Shown here one piece after another: positions 1 through 8,618 of a stretch of 33,226 nucleotides of DNA (positions within the stretch are counted from its first letter, which is position 1; each line of letters opens with the position of its first letter). The stretch covers positions 1 through 33,226 of the forward strand of contig JAISYI010000001.1 in the NCBI GenBank assembly GCA_031269995.1, written 5' to 3'. This DNA comes from Holosporaceae bacterium (GTDB lineage Bacteria; Pseudomonadota; Alphaproteobacteria; UBA3830). The position numbers were made by a program, and so were the translations under genes. Below the pieces are notes generated by a model. It searched no databases. It saw only the letters and a list, made by a program, of their open reading frames with translations, and was not told where the DNA came from.

Positions 1-40
1 CAACCACTATACATATCATACCCAAAAATACCTTCCTCAT
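1..40 (-). CDS. 5' end of an exported-protein gene, truncated by window edge
   Basis: The minus strand has an ATG at 38-40 preceded by a strong GGAGG Shine-Dalgarno at 47-51, six bases away. The first codons read M-R-K-V-F-L-G-M-I-C-I-V-V, a basic residue pair followed by a hydrophobic run. That is the pattern of a signal peptide or first membrane helix. The gene leaves the window after 13 codons, so its product cannot be named. It would be transcribed divergently from the thiolase gene. The call rests only on the ribosome-binding site and the N-terminal composition. Confidence 0.5.
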   Translation of the reverse strand, partial: MRKVFLGMICIVV

Positions 41-217
41 CTCTTCCCTCCACCAACACTCAACCTCTTATCAATCTAACTAATAATTAATAAAAATAAA
101 AGCAAAAAACACCTTAAATGCCGGAGCTCAAAATACCCTTCAACTTATCAGTGATATTGCCTTTACTTATCTGATATTTTGTTGATATTTTATCTATCCA
201 GTCAGCTAGAGTTAAAA

Positions 218-1384
218 ATGGATCCGGTTGTGATAGCATCAGCAGCAAGAACGCCTCTGGGAGCTTTCAACGGCAAGCTAAAATCTCTCTCCGCCGTGGA
301 GCTGGGAAAGGCGGTCGTCAACAGGGTTGTCGATAGGTACAAAGTAAAAATCGATGGCCTCTACATGGGATGTGTACTTTCTGCAGGACTTGGACAGTCG
401 GCTGCACGACAGATTGCGATTGGGGCTGGGCTCGGCCCGGCAGTAAACTGCATAAACGTCAATAAAATATGTGGGTCAGGAATGGCTTCCATGATGCTAG
501 CAAGAAATGCTCTCCTATCTGGAGAAATTGATATCGCCATCGCTGGCGGCATGGAGAGCATGACCAATGCCCCCTATTTACTTGAAAAGATCCGCACTGG
601 ATATCGCTTCGGCAATAGAGAAGTTATTGATCACATACTAAAGGACGGCCTGCTCGATGCTTATGAGCAGTGCGTTATGGGATACTATGCTGAGGATACG
701 GCATCCGCCTACTCATTTACGAGGGCAGATCAGGACGAATACGCGCAGAGATCGTTCATAAAGGCTCTGCGAGCCTCTGAGGATGGGCATTTTAAGAGAG
801 AAATCGTTCCTCTAAGCGTAAAAGATGGGAAACTCGACATTGTTGTCGATAGGGATGAAATTCCGTTTTCTACCGATCTTGCAAAAATGCCCTTCCTGAA
901 ACCTGCATTTGCGGAAAATGGCACCATAACAGCGGCATCCGCTAGTTCCATCTCTGATGGAGCAGCGGCAGTGCTGTTGATGCGGGAATCTTTCGCAAAA
1001 CAAAACGCATGGACTCCGCTGGTCCGTGTCGTCGCACAGAGTAGCTTCTCCCAGTCACCGAAACAATTCACCACCGCTCCGCTTGGAGCCATACGGCAGG
1101 TCCTGGAGAAATCAAAGTGGACGATTGCAAGCGTGGATTTATTCGAAATCAACGAAGCATTTGCAGTCGTTCCCATGGCCGCCATCAAAGAATTTTCCAT
1201 CGATCCAGATCGAGTGAATGTATTTGGAGGAGCATGCTCGCTCGGCCATCCACTCGGTGCAAGCGGCGCACGCATCGTCGTAACACTCCTAAACGCAATG
1301 GCAACACACAGGGCCAAGCGAGGTCTTGCAACACTATGCGTAGGCGGCGGTGAGGGGGTAGCAATGACTTTCGAGTCTCTCTAA
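218..1384 (+). CDS. Acetyl-CoA C-acyltransferase (thiolase)
   Basis: Thiolase of about 388 residues, the usual length for the biosynthetic acetoacetyl-CoA thiolase family (AtoB/PhaA type). It condenses two acetyl-CoA or cleaves acetoacetyl-CoA in the cytosol. The nucleophilic Cys85 lies in NKICGSGM, the NEAF motif is present, His344 lies in GGACSLGHPLGASG, and the second catalytic Cys374 lies in CVGGGEG. I chose the ATG at 218 because the family N-terminus (MDPVVIASAARTPLG) begins there. The 13 codons upstream from a TTG at 179 have no family counterpart. No strong Shine-Dalgarno is visible. It stands alone, followed by tRNA-Lys, so the pathway (isoprenoid, polyhydroxybutyrate or fatty acid) cannot be deduced from neighbours. 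Thiolase identity is firm; substrate is inferred. Confidence 0.93.
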   Translation: MDPVVIASAARTPLGAFNGKLKSLSAVELGKAVVNRVVDRYKVKIDGLYMGCVLSAGLGQSAARQIAIGAGLGPAVNCINVNKICGSGMASMMLARNALLSGEIDIAIAGGMESMTNAPYLLEKIRTGYRFGNREVIDHILKDGLLDAYEQCVMGYYAEDTASAYSFTRADQDEYAQRSFIKALRASEDGHFKREIVPLSVKDGKLDIVVDRDEIPFSTDLAKMPFLKPAFAENGTITAASASSISDGAAAVLLMRESFAKQNAWTPLVRVVAQSSFSQSPKQFTTAPLGAIRQVLEKSKWTIASVDLFEINEAFAVVPMAAIKEFSIDPDRVNVFGGACSLGHPLGASGARIVVTLLNAMATHRAKRGLATLCVGGGEGVAMTFESL

Positions 1385-1426
1385 TATTGCTTTACGAGAG
1401 AATGTCGTTTATCTTTCAGCCGACCA

Positions 1427-1502
1427 GGGCAATTAGCTCAGTTGGTAGAGCATCTGACTTTTAATCAGGTGGTCGCAGGTTCGAATCCTGCATTGCCCAC
1501 CA
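1427..1502 (+). tRNA. tRNA-Lys(TTT)
   Basis: Complete cloverleaf of 76 bases. The acceptor arm GGGCAAT pairs with ATTGCCC at 1492-1498. The anticodon loop CTTTTAA has anticodon TTT at 1460-1462, and the T-arm contains GGTTCGAATCC. Discriminator A1499 is followed by an encoded CCA at 1500-1502. The gene lies 42 bases after the thiolase stop and may be read from its transcript or from a weak local promoter. Confidence 0.97.
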
Positions 1503-1667
1503 ACAGGGCTCAGGATCTGCACTTTGTGAATTAGTGCGCATGTCACATTAATCGTTTTTCCGTAACAATAAGACTAGAATAATTGAATTTTTTGAGAGAT
1601 GCTTTTGTTTTTTGTTTTTTTGCAAAGGATTTTGTGGTAAATATCTGGCATCCGGTCCATTTTGTGA

Positions 1668-1703
1668 GGAGCTTTGTGGGCTTGTGTTATTTTCAAAAGC
1701 TCC
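1668..1703 (+). promoter_or_regulatory. Stem-loop in the leader of the RNA-binding protein gene
   Basis: Perfect 8-bp inverted repeat GGAGCTTT (1668-1675) / AAAGCTCC (1696-1703) with a 20-base loop, ending 18 bases before the ATG of the RRM gene. A T-rich tract (about 1600-1621) lies further upstream. The arms contain GGAG, but the distance to the ATG is too long for it to be the start-site ribosome-binding sequence. A leader structure before an RNA-binding protein could serve autoregulation or cold response; that role is inference. Confidence 0.4.
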
Positions 1704-1721
1704 AGATAGCGTCGGGGAACT

Positions 1722-2078
1722 ATGGTGAAAAAATTGTACGTTGGTAATTTGGCCTACTCAGTGGACGATGATCTGCTAAAAGAAGCCTTTGAACAGTTCG
1801 GAACTGTTGAGTCCGCAACCGTTGTTAAAGATCGGTTAAACGGAAGAAGTAAGGGCTTTGGCTTCATTGAGATGGCCACGGATGAGTCTGCAGCTAAAGC
1901 TTTGGAGAAAATGAATAAGCGGGAATTTGAGGGGCGGCTGATGTTTGTTTCAGAAGCAATGTCGTCCGGAAGGGATTCTCGGGGAGATGGCCCTGGTGGT
2001 CGCGGCAGTAACTTTCGCGGAGGGGGCGGCTACGGCGGAGGAGGTTCGAGGGGACCTTCGCACAGAAACGATAGATAA
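1722..2078 (+). CDS. RRM-domain glycine-rich RNA-binding protein
   Basis: Small 118-residue protein with a single RNA recognition motif. RNP2 is LYVGNL (residues 5-10) and RNP1 is KGFGFIEM (44-51), with the aromatic residues that stack on RNA. From about residue 82 the protein becomes a Gly/Arg/Ser-rich tail with RGG-like repeats. This architecture matches the bacterial RRM family also seen in cyanobacteria and many proteobacteria, where members act in post-transcriptional regulation, often under cold stress. A short GGGG lies before the ATG. The gene is monocistronic and has inverted repeats on both sides. Family assignment is firm; its RNA targets cannot be read from sequence. Confidence 0.93.
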   Translation: MVKKLYVGNLAYSVDDDLLKEAFEQFGTVESATVVKDRLNGRSKGFGFIEMATDESAAKALEKMNKREFEGRLMFVSEAMSSGRDSRGDGPGGRGSNFRGGGGYGGGGSRGPSHRNDR

Positions 2079-2099
2079 AGATCTTTGTTCAAATTAAAT

Positions 2100-2159
2100 T
2101 TTCTACGAGGGGAGTTTATAACTCATGATTCTCAGTTTAGCTGAGAACTTTCGTAGAAA
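2100..2159 (+). ncRNA. Nested stem-loop downstream of the RRM gene (structured 3' UTR)
   Basis: An outer 9-bp perfect stem, TTTCTACGA (2100-2108) with TCGTAGAAA (2151-2159), encloses an inner 7-bp stem, TTCTCAG (2129-2135) with CTGAGAA (2141-2147). It starts 21 bases after the RRM stop codon. No U-run follows, so it is not a classical intrinsic terminator. It may be an RNA stabiliser, a processing site or a binding site for the encoded protein. The pairing is directly visible; the function is unknown. Confidence 0.45.
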
Positions 2160-2196
2160 GCTGATCAATGGGTTTTGAAACTAGCAGTGTTTTTTA

Positions 2197-2279
2197 TAGC
2201 CAGAGGTACCGCGAACCGGAAACGACTTCTCCGGCGGGGTATTTCTAAAGGCTCGAGGGAATGCTGCACTTTCTGGCTA
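2197..2279. ncRNA. Compact structured element, candidate small RNA
   Basis: TAGCCAGA (2197-2204) pairs perfectly with TCTGGCTA (2272-2279). Inside, TACC (2207-2210) can pair with GGTA (2238-2241), and CCGGA (2216-2220) with TCCGG (2230-2234). The 83-base element fills the gap between the RRM gene and the convergent end of yraN. I could not match it to SRP RNA, a tRNA or a known riboswitch. Neither strand shows a clear promoter or terminator, so strand and expression are open. Confidence 0.28.
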
Positions 2280-2287
2280 AATTCGTT

Positions 2288-2632
2288 CTACATAGACACA
2301 TTCTCGATATGAATCGGCCATTCCCAGTCGGCAATTAGAATAACGTCGTAACGCCTGGAGCAATTGGAGAGGTTATTCGCCCTTCTCATGAAAATTTCCG
2401 AAGAACGTTGAATCCGGGCAAGTTGTCGTTTCGTTATTGCGTTATAGCATTTTTCGATATTTTTTCTAGATTTTACTTCTAGGAACACTACGGTATCTCG
2501 TTTCCGAGCGATAATGTCTATTTCTCCACAAACTGTTTTGTATCTTCTTGCAAGGATTCGATATCCTTTGATCAGGAGAAAGAAAACCGCGACTCTCTCA
2601 CAGAAAAGGCCTTTACGTTCCGTCTCATTCAT
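2288..2632 (-). CDS. yraN: YraN/UPF0102 family nuclease-fold protein
   Basis: 114 residues, typical for this family. It shows the restriction-endonuclease-like core: GEIDIIA (36-42, with Glu37 and Asp39) and VFLEVKSR (49-56, with Glu52 and Lys54). The family is widespread, predicted to have nuclease activity, and linked to DNA repair or Holliday-junction processing, though its role is not well established. The ATG is preceded by GGAG at suitable spacing. It follows the outer-membrane channel gene by 40 bases on the same strand, so it may be the last cistron of the efflux operon. No functional link to efflux is implied. Family call is strong; activity is inferred. Confidence 0.9.
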   Translation of the reverse strand: MNETERKGLFCERVAVFFLLIKGYRILARRYKTVCGEIDIIARKRDTVVFLEVKSRKNIEKCYNAITKRQLARIQRSSEIFMRRANNLSNCSRRYDVILIADWEWPIHIENVSM

Positions 2633-2672
2633 TCGCTATCTCTCCGCCAATTATGCAGAGTTTTCCTAGTAG

Positions 2673-4121
2673 CTATAGACGTTGTGCCTTCCAACCGCCT
2701 CCCAGAGCCTTACATAGGTCAACGACGGCGTTTAAACGATTCTGCAATGCACTTACCATATCCATTTCCGCAGCGAGCAGGCCTCTTTCCACATCAAGTA
2801 GATCTAGCAACCCAATTAAGCCCGAATCTTGCTGTTTCGCGGCTATCTCGTAGCTTTTCTTCAGAGAATTCACCTGCTTTGTCCTCGAAATGACGACTTC
2901 TCTGCTATTTCGATTGGTGATCAAAGCGTCAAGAGCTTCTCGGAACGCTCCCTGCACAGTTTTTTCGTAGGCTGCCAACATTTTGCGATAATTAGCTTCC
3001 GCAGACTTATTCAGAGCGGTGATTTTTCCTCCATTAAAAATCGGCAGAAAAACTCCTCCACCCCAGTTCCATGTATCCGACCCACTGTTGAATAACCGAG
3101 CAAGAGACGTACTCTCAAATCCGAAGACCCCGGTGAGAGAAATCGAAGGAAAATGCGCAGCTCTTGCCTCCCCAATCTTGGCATTTGCGGCAATCAGCAG
3201 GCCCTCTGCTTGCAGGATATCTGGCCTCCGCGACAGAATATCGGAAGGAATCCCGTTTGGGATCTCCGTTGGCACGCGCAGCTTCTCGATTGCTTGATCT
3301 TTGGCTGTCCTCCGAATCATCATTTCCCGCGGACTAGTTCCTATCAGCACGCTCAGCGAATTCTCTATTTTTGCTAGAGAAGCTTCCAGGTCTAACACGA
3401 CAGTTTTAACCGACGACATTTCTGCTTGTACACGAAGGTAATCTAACTCTGTGCAATAACCGTTTTCCACGCGACTGCTATAAACAGCGCAGGTTTTCTG
3501 CCGAGTCGCCAGGGTCCTTCTCGCTATGGCCAGTTTTGCATCCAAAGCTCTAAGCTGAAAATAAGCCTTTGCCACATCGGCTGTCACCGAAAGCCTTACC
3601 GACTCTTTGGCAGCCTTGGATGCTAGCAAACTAGCCCGCGCCTCCTCATTAGCTCGGCGATATTTGCCAAAAAAATCTATTTCATAGGCCGCCCCGATGG
3701 TTAAGGTATGGTCCGGCGTACTCCTACTCATACGGGCCATTAGTGGGGCCATTGGTCCATTTTTGGATGTGTACGATTCTTTTCCATCCCCGGATATCCC
3801 AACAGATGGAAGGAGATCTGCAAATGCTACGCCAGCGATTGCTCGAGCAATTTCCACGTTTTCTACAGCCTGCCTAAGATCCGCATTACTCTTCAGGGCA
3901 CGTTCTTCCAGATTATTCAGTGCACCATCGGAAAAAACCTCCCACCATTTATCCGCAACGTACTTTTCGGTTTCTTTTTCAGGTTGCGGCAACTGCGGAA
4001 GATCTAACTTCGGCTTCCTATACTTCGGACCAACCTCGCACCCAGTAAGAACAAACGACGAAATCATTATTACCGCAATTGTTTCAAGAGACCCGATCCC
4101 TCCGTTGTTATTGCTTCGCAT
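2673..4121 (-). CDS. RND efflux outer-membrane channel lipoprotein (OprM/NodT family)
   Basis: 482 residues, the normal length for OprM/NodT-type channels. The N-terminus has a hydrophobic stretch ending in the lipobox LTGC (Cys28), followed by EVGPKYRKP, the start expected of mature OprM-like proteins. Two TolC-type outer-membrane efflux domains follow, with long alpha-helical regions. The protein should trimerise in the outer membrane and dock on the pump encoded just upstream. Its start overlaps the pump gene's end by 14 bases, with AGGAGG upstream, suggesting translational coupling. The SRRPDILQAE motif is typical of the family. It completes an adaptor-pump-channel operon. Confidence 0.93.
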   Translation of the reverse strand: MRSNNNGGIGSLETIAVIMISSFVLTGCEVGPKYRKPKLDLPQLPQPEKETEKYVADKWWEVFSDGALNNLEERALKSNADLRQAVENVEIARAIAGVAFADLLPSVGISGDGKESYTSKNGPMAPLMARMSRSTPDHTLTIGAAYEIDFFGKYRRANEEARASLLASKAAKESVRLSVTADVAKAYFQLRALDAKLAIARRTLATRQKTCAVYSSRVENGYCTELDYLRVQAEMSSVKTVVLDLEASLAKIENSLSVLIGTSPREMMIRRTAKDQAIEKLRVPTEIPNGIPSDILSRRPDILQAEGLLIAANAKIGEARAAHFPSISLTGVFGFESTSLARLFNSGSDTWNWGGGVFLPIFNGGKITALNKSAEANYRKMLAAYEKTVQGAFREALDALITNRNSREVVISRTKQVNSLKKSYEIAAKQQDSGLIGLLDLLDVERGLLAAEMDMVSALQNRLNAVVDLCKALGGGWKAQRL

Positions 4122-7100
4122 TTTGATCTATCCTCCTGTATCTTTCGCTTACGCGGGTCACTAACAAGTAGAACAACGGAATGAAAAGAGGAGCCAACAC
4201 TGTAGCCCCAATCATACCTCCAATAACCCCTGTTCCCAGTGAATGCCTGCTTGCGCAACCTGCGCCGCTGCTGATCGCCAGAGGGAAACATCCCAAAACG
4301 AATGCCATTGAGGTCATAACAATCGGGCGGAATCGAAGTTTTGCCGCTTTCACCGCTGAATCAAGCACAGATTCACCCTTTTTCCTCAACATTGCTGCAA
4401 ATTCAACAATTAAAATGGCATTTTTAGCAGATAACCCTACTAAGGTCACAAGGGCGATCTGGAAATAGATATCGTTGCTGAATCCACGGAGAAGAACTGC
4501 GAAGATAGCTCCGAATAATGCAAATGGAACCCCCATAAGAACAGCAAATGGAAGAGTCCAGCGCTCATACAACGCTGCAAGAATGAGAAACACCATCAGC
4601 AAACCAAGCAGAAGTGCGTATGAGGCAGATCCGCTGGCCTGTTTTTCTTGATAGGCAGACCCAACCCAAGACAGAGAATAACCTTCCCCTAGCACCTGCT
4701 TAGCAACGCTCTCCACAGCCGCGATTGCCTCCCCAGAGGTGTAGCCAGGGGCAGGATTCCCAAGAACCTTTGCAGAGGGGAATATATTAAATCGTTCAGA
4801 AATCATCGGCCCAACAGCAGGAGTAAGTTTCACGAGTGCGGACAGAGGAATCATCGCCCCAACAGTAGATTTTACATACACCTCATTTATTTGATCCGGG
4901 TGAGCCCGATAGTCTCCCTTCGCTTGCATCATAACCTTGTAACCACGACCGAATCTGGAAAAGTCATTTATATATTTTGCGTTGAAGGTCGCACCCATGG
5001 TTGCATAAATAGCGGAGATAGAAACGCCAAGAGATAGAGCTTTCAGCGTATCAACTTCCATTTTCAACTGAGGAATATTTGTATTCAACGTAGTGTTTAA
5101 CCTGGTGAGTTCGGGACGATTGGACGCTGCGGCTAAAAACTCCTTAACCTTGGTCGCCAGAGCATGAGCATCAAACTGCCCGATCTGTTGGATATAGGCT
5201 TCGAAACCACCCGTTGTGCTCATTCCCACAATTGGCGGAGGACAGAACGCTAAGACGATTCCATCTGGGATTCCCATACCAATTTGCATTACTTTTTGAG
5301 CAAGGCTTTGCGCGGATTGTCCTGCGCCAGTTCTAGCCCCCCAGTCATCCAAGATAAAGAACATCGTTGCAGCATTCGTCGCGATGGTCCCGCTCAGCAT
5401 ATCGAACCCTGCCGCAAAGGTGCAACCTTTAACGCTGGTATCATTGCTCATCGCGTCAGCAACCTTTGAGACTACGTCGAGAGACCTATCTATAGATGCT
5501 GCAGGATCCATCATTGCGCAGCTAAGAAATATCCCCTGGTCTTCCTCTGGCAACAAGCTACTAGGAGTGATTTTGAAAAGGTATCCTGTCACCAGCAGCA
5601 GAGAAGCAAGGAACATCCATGCGATTTTTCTGTGATCATGCGCCGTAATAACTCCTCGGACATATTTATGGGTTAATTTTTCAAAAACACCATCAAACCA
5701 GGTGAAGAATCGTCCTTCTATTACTCCCCCAGAGGAATGATTTTTAAGGAAAAGTGCACATAGCGCAGGTGTAAGAGTCAATGCGCACATCCCGGAAAGA
5801 ACGACTGATACAGCAATAGTTATTGCAAATTGTTGATACATTGTTCCTGCCAGGCCCTCCATAAAGGAAACCGGAATAAACACTGCACACAGCACCAATA
5901 CTATTGCCACTAGTGCCCCACTCACCTCGCCCATCGCCTTTATTGTAGCGTCTCGAGCGGACAAATTTTCACTGCGCATCAAGCGCTCAACATTTTCGAC
6001 AACGATAATCGCATCATCTACAACTATACCTATCGCCAAAACCAAGCCGAACAGAGTTAAGGTATTGATAGAAAACCCAAAAATCATCATCCCGGCGAAT
6101 GCTCCGATGATGGACACGGGAACGGCCAAACAAGGGATCAATGTTGCTTTTAGATTTTTCAAGAATAGGAGAACGATAAGAAAAACTAACGATATAGCTT
6201 CTAGTAGAGTCTTTATCACTTCCTTGATGGAGTGCCGAACAAATCCTGCCGTATCATAGCTGATGTCATGATGAATTCCCTTTGGATAGCTAGCAGCTAA
6301 TTCCGAAAGTTTCTGGTCAACACGCTCCGAGGTTTCCAAAGCATTGGCACCAGGAGATAAGAAGATCATAATTGGAGCGGCGTCGTTTCCTCTGGTTTTT
6401 GCAATAACATCGTAGGACTGAGCTCCAAGTGCTACTTCAGCAATATCTTTCAACCGCAGCGCAGTCCCATCTTGATGAGCTCGGAGGATGATATTTTCAA
6501 ACTCTTCCACCGTAGAAAACCTCGTAGGAGCAACGACAAGGTAGCTACGCTCCACGTGGAAGCTCACAGGTTTTTTCCCTATCGCTCCAGCAGTTCGCTG
6601 AGCATTTTGCTCGATAATCGCAGCCTCAACTTCAGATGGAGAGAGTCCAAATTTAGCGAGCATATCCGGTTTCAACCATATTCGCATGGCGTAGGCATTC
6701 CCTGCCATAACGCTTGCATCGCCTACTCCCTCCAGTCGTTTTAACTCATCAACCACATTTAGTAGGGCATAATTTCCAATGTAGGTAGAATCATACATTT
6801 TGTTCTCAGAGAACAGAGATATAATTTTCAAAATCGTAGACGACCTCTTTGAGACAGTAACGCCATAGCGGCGTACATCTTCAGGCAGAGACGACAGAAC
6901 CATCTGTACGCGATTATTGACGTCAATCATTGCTTTATCTGGATCGGATCCAACCTTAAAAAAAACTAGAGTCGTCGCGATCCCAGTGTTTCCAGACGAC
7001 ACTGAGGTCATATAAATCATGTTTTCAACACCATTTATCTTCTGCTCTAGTGGCGCCTGTACGGTTTCGGAAATTGTCTCAGCCGTAGCTCCCGGATACC

Positions 7101-7245
7101 TTGCTTCAACCACAATCGTCGGCGGAGCTAGCTCAGGATATTGAGCGATCGGAAGGTTTACTATTGATAGTATGCCAGCAATAACAACAATAAGAGAAAT
7201 GACAGTCGCCAGGATTGGCCTATCGATAAAAAAGCGAGAAAACAT
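4108..7245 (-). CDS. RND multidrug efflux pump, inner-membrane subunit (AcrB/MexB type)
   Basis: 1045 residues, the full length of the HAE-1 subfamily. It starts with MFSRFFIDRPILATV, the standard first transmembrane helix. The proton-relay residues are present: the Asp-Asp pair in VVDDAII in TM4 (near residue 405) and the TM10 lysine in LSAKNAILIVEFA (near 940). Two large periplasmic porter domains flank the central TM block. It should export amphiphilic drugs, bile-type detergents or dyes using the proton gradient. AAGGA lies 8 bases before the ATG, and the gene begins 15 bases after the adaptor gene. No frameshift or missing segment is visible. Substrate range cannot be predicted. Confidence 0.96.
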   Translation of the reverse strand: MFSRFFIDRPILATVISLIVVIAGILSIVNLPIAQYPELAPPTIVVEARYPGATAETISETVQAPLEQKINGVENMIYMTSVSSGNTGIATTLVFFKVGSDPDKAMIDVNNRVQMVLSSLPEDVRRYGVTVSKRSSTILKIISLFSENKMYDSTYIGNYALLNVVDELKRLEGVGDASVMAGNAYAMRIWLKPDMLAKFGLSPSEVEAAIIEQNAQRTAGAIGKKPVSFHVERSYLVVAPTRFSTVEEFENIILRAHQDGTALRLKDIAEVALGAQSYDVIAKTRGNDAAPIMIFLSPGANALETSERVDQKLSELAASYPKGIHHDISYDTAGFVRHSIKEVIKTLLEAISLVFLIVLLFLKNLKATLIPCLAVPVSIIGAFAGMMIFGFSINTLTLFGLVLAIGIVVDDAIIVVENVERLMRSENLSARDATIKAMGEVSGALVAIVLVLCAVFIPVSFMEGLAGTMYQQFAITIAVSVVLSGMCALTLTPALCALFLKNHSSGGVIEGRFFTWFDGVFEKLTHKYVRGVITAHDHRKIAWMFLASLLLVTGYLFKITPSSLLPEEDQGIFLSCAMMDPAASIDRSLDVVSKVADAMSNDTSVKGCTFAAGFDMLSGTIATNAATMFFILDDWGARTGAGQSAQSLAQKVMQIGMGIPDGIVLAFCPPPIVGMSTTGGFEAYIQQIGQFDAHALATKVKEFLAAASNRPELTRLNTTLNTNIPQLKMEVDTLKALSLGVSISAIYATMGATFNAKYINDFSRFGRGYKVMMQAKGDYRAHPDQINEVYVKSTVGAMIPLSALVKLTPAVGPMISERFNIFPSAKVLGNPAPGYTSGEAIAAVESVAKQVLGEGYSLSWVGSAYQEKQASGSASYALLLGLLMVFLILAALYERWTLPFAVLMGVPFALFGAIFAVLLRGFSNDIYFQIALVTLVGLSAKNAILIVEFAAMLRKKGESVLDSAVKAAKLRFRPIVMTSMAFVLGCFPLAISSGAGCASRHSLGTGVIGGMIGATVLAPLFIPLFYLLVTRVSERYRRIDQNAKQ

Positions 7246-7260
7246 GCCTGCTTCCTTTCG

Positions 7261-8397
7261 TTACTGTTTGGAATCTCCAGCTTTAAACACCGCATTTACT
7301 GGTTGCCCAGGTCTTGCCTTGAGGACGCCTTCAGATACGACCAACTCTCCTTCTTTTAGGCCGGAGCGAACAATTACCCTATCTCCGACCAGCTCAGCAC
7401 TAACAGTACGAAATTCCACCACGCCATTATCTCCGACGACATAAACCATAGATCCAGTTGGAGTAATCATTAGTGAAGACTGAGGAATCACAAGCGCATC
7501 TCTATATTCTGCTCCGATCAATTTTACACGCACGAACTGCCCTGGTAGAAGCATTTGCTGCGTCTCATTTGGAATCTCTGCTTTGATCGATACACTGGAA
7601 GTTTGACTATCTTCGCTACTATCCACAAAAATAATTGTTCCTGCCTCCGGATAAATTGACCCATCAGGCATTATTACTTCGACTCTAAAATTACCAGGAC
7701 TAGACAGTTCTATTTTACCGTCACGATAATCCTTGTTTAAATTACCCCATACGGCTCCAGATATTGAAAATACAGCGTGAAGAGGACAAATTTGCACCAT
7801 CGACGTTAACAGGCTCGACTCGCCAGCTGGCGACACCAAATTACCAACGGATTGCGCCTCTTTTCCTACAATACCAGATATGGGCGCCTTCACTTCCGTG
7901 TATCCTAGATTTATCTCAGCCTCACGGAGAGATCCATGTGCGACCTTAAGATTCGCTCCGGCACGCTCCTTAGCAGAAAGAGCATCATCGTGATCTTTCT
8001 GGCTAACAGCCCCTTCCTTAAAGAGCTTTTCCATGCGAGCGTAGTCACGATCTGTCCTACGCACTTCTGATTCAGCTTGAGCAAGAACACCCTGGGTGCG
8101 TGCTAGCGCAGCCCTATATGGTTCTGGATCTATCTCAAAGAGCTTCTCTCCTTCTTTAACATACTGTCCCTCACGGAACAGACGTGATTTCAAAATTCCA
8201 CCGACCTGCGCGCGTATTTTGATTTCCAAGGAACCGGTAATCTTAGCAGGCACTTCAACAACAAGTGGGACATTCTGTTTGATCACACGCACAACCCCAA
8301 CCAGCGGAGAAGGCATCTCCGTCTGTTTTTTCTCTTTGCATCCAGGAAGAAGGCACAAAGCTACTAATAACAATCCTTTAAGAAGATTACTTTCCAT
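7261..8397 (-). CDS. RND efflux periplasmic adaptor lipoprotein (AcrA/MexA type)
   Basis: 378 residues. The signal peptide ends in the lipobox LLPGC (Cys20), so the mature protein is anchored to the inner membrane. After it come the biotinyl-lipoyl half-motifs, an alpha-hairpin (roughly residues 95-160, rich in Ala/Glu/Arg), a beta-barrel region and a membrane-proximal domain ending near residue 370. It bridges the pump and the outer-membrane channel encoded downstream. It is the first gene of the operon and has a good promoter at 8441-8470. No TetR or MarR repressor gene is adjacent, unlike many such operons; the divergent gene is a DivL-like sensor. Confidence 0.94.
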   Translation of the reverse strand: MESNLLKGLLLVALCLLPGCKEKKQTEMPSPLVGVVRVIKQNVPLVVEVPAKITGSLEIKIRAQVGGILKSRLFREGQYVKEGEKLFEIDPEPYRAALARTQGVLAQAESEVRRTDRDYARMEKLFKEGAVSQKDHDDALSAKERAGANLKVAHGSLREAEINLGYTEVKAPISGIVGKEAQSVGNLVSPAGESSLLTSMVQICPLHAVFSISGAVWGNLNKDYRDGKIELSSPGNFRVEVIMPDGSIYPEAGTIIFVDSSEDSQTSSVSIKAEIPNETQQMLLPGQFVRVKLIGAEYRDALVIPQSSLMITPTGSMVYVVGDNGVVEFRTVSAELVGDRVIVRSGLKEGELVVSEGVLKARPGQPVNAVFKAGDSKQ

Positions 8398-8440
8398 GAC
8401 TCCCCCAGAGAGAACCTCTTATACAACGTAACTCGCGGGG

Positions 8441-8470
8441 ATTATCTTATAACTGCGTAACCACAGTCAA
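8441..8470 (-). promoter_or_regulatory. Sigma70-type promoter of the efflux operon
   Basis: Minus strand: -35 TTGACT (8465-8470) and -10 GATAAT (8441-8446), with an 18-base spacer. It lies about 45 bases upstream of the adaptor ATG. An imperfect direct repeat beginning GTTACG occurs at 8456-8461 and again at 8427-8432, bracketing the -10; both copies continue into ATAAGA. This is a plausible operator. Confidence 0.55.
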
Positions 8471-8556
8471 TTAATATTTTGCTAACCATATTAAGATTCT
8501 GTTGATTTCATCACATAAGGTTGAAGACTAATTTATTAAAAATTAATATAATTTTC

Positions 8557-8586
8557 TTGTTTTGGATGGAGTTTTGTGCTGATAAT
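8557..8586 (+). promoter_or_regulatory. Putative promoter of the DivL-like gene
   Basis: TTGTTT (8557-8562) and GATAAT (8581-8586) are separated by 18 bases, 33 bases before the ATG at 8619. The surrounding intergenic region (8398-8618) is AT-rich and also holds the divergent efflux promoter. The ribosome-binding site before this gene is weak. Confidence 0.4.
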
Positions 8587-8618
8587 GTAAATGGAGACAA
8601 AGATGTGAGAGTTTTCGT

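Noticed and set aside
730-1317. 195-residue frame antisense to the thiolase
   Set aside because: Shadow of a highly conserved gene; no recognisable motif or ribosome-binding site.
2197-2279. SRP (4.5S) RNA
   Set aside because: The conserved apical sequence with a GGAA loop and adjacent internal loop is not present.
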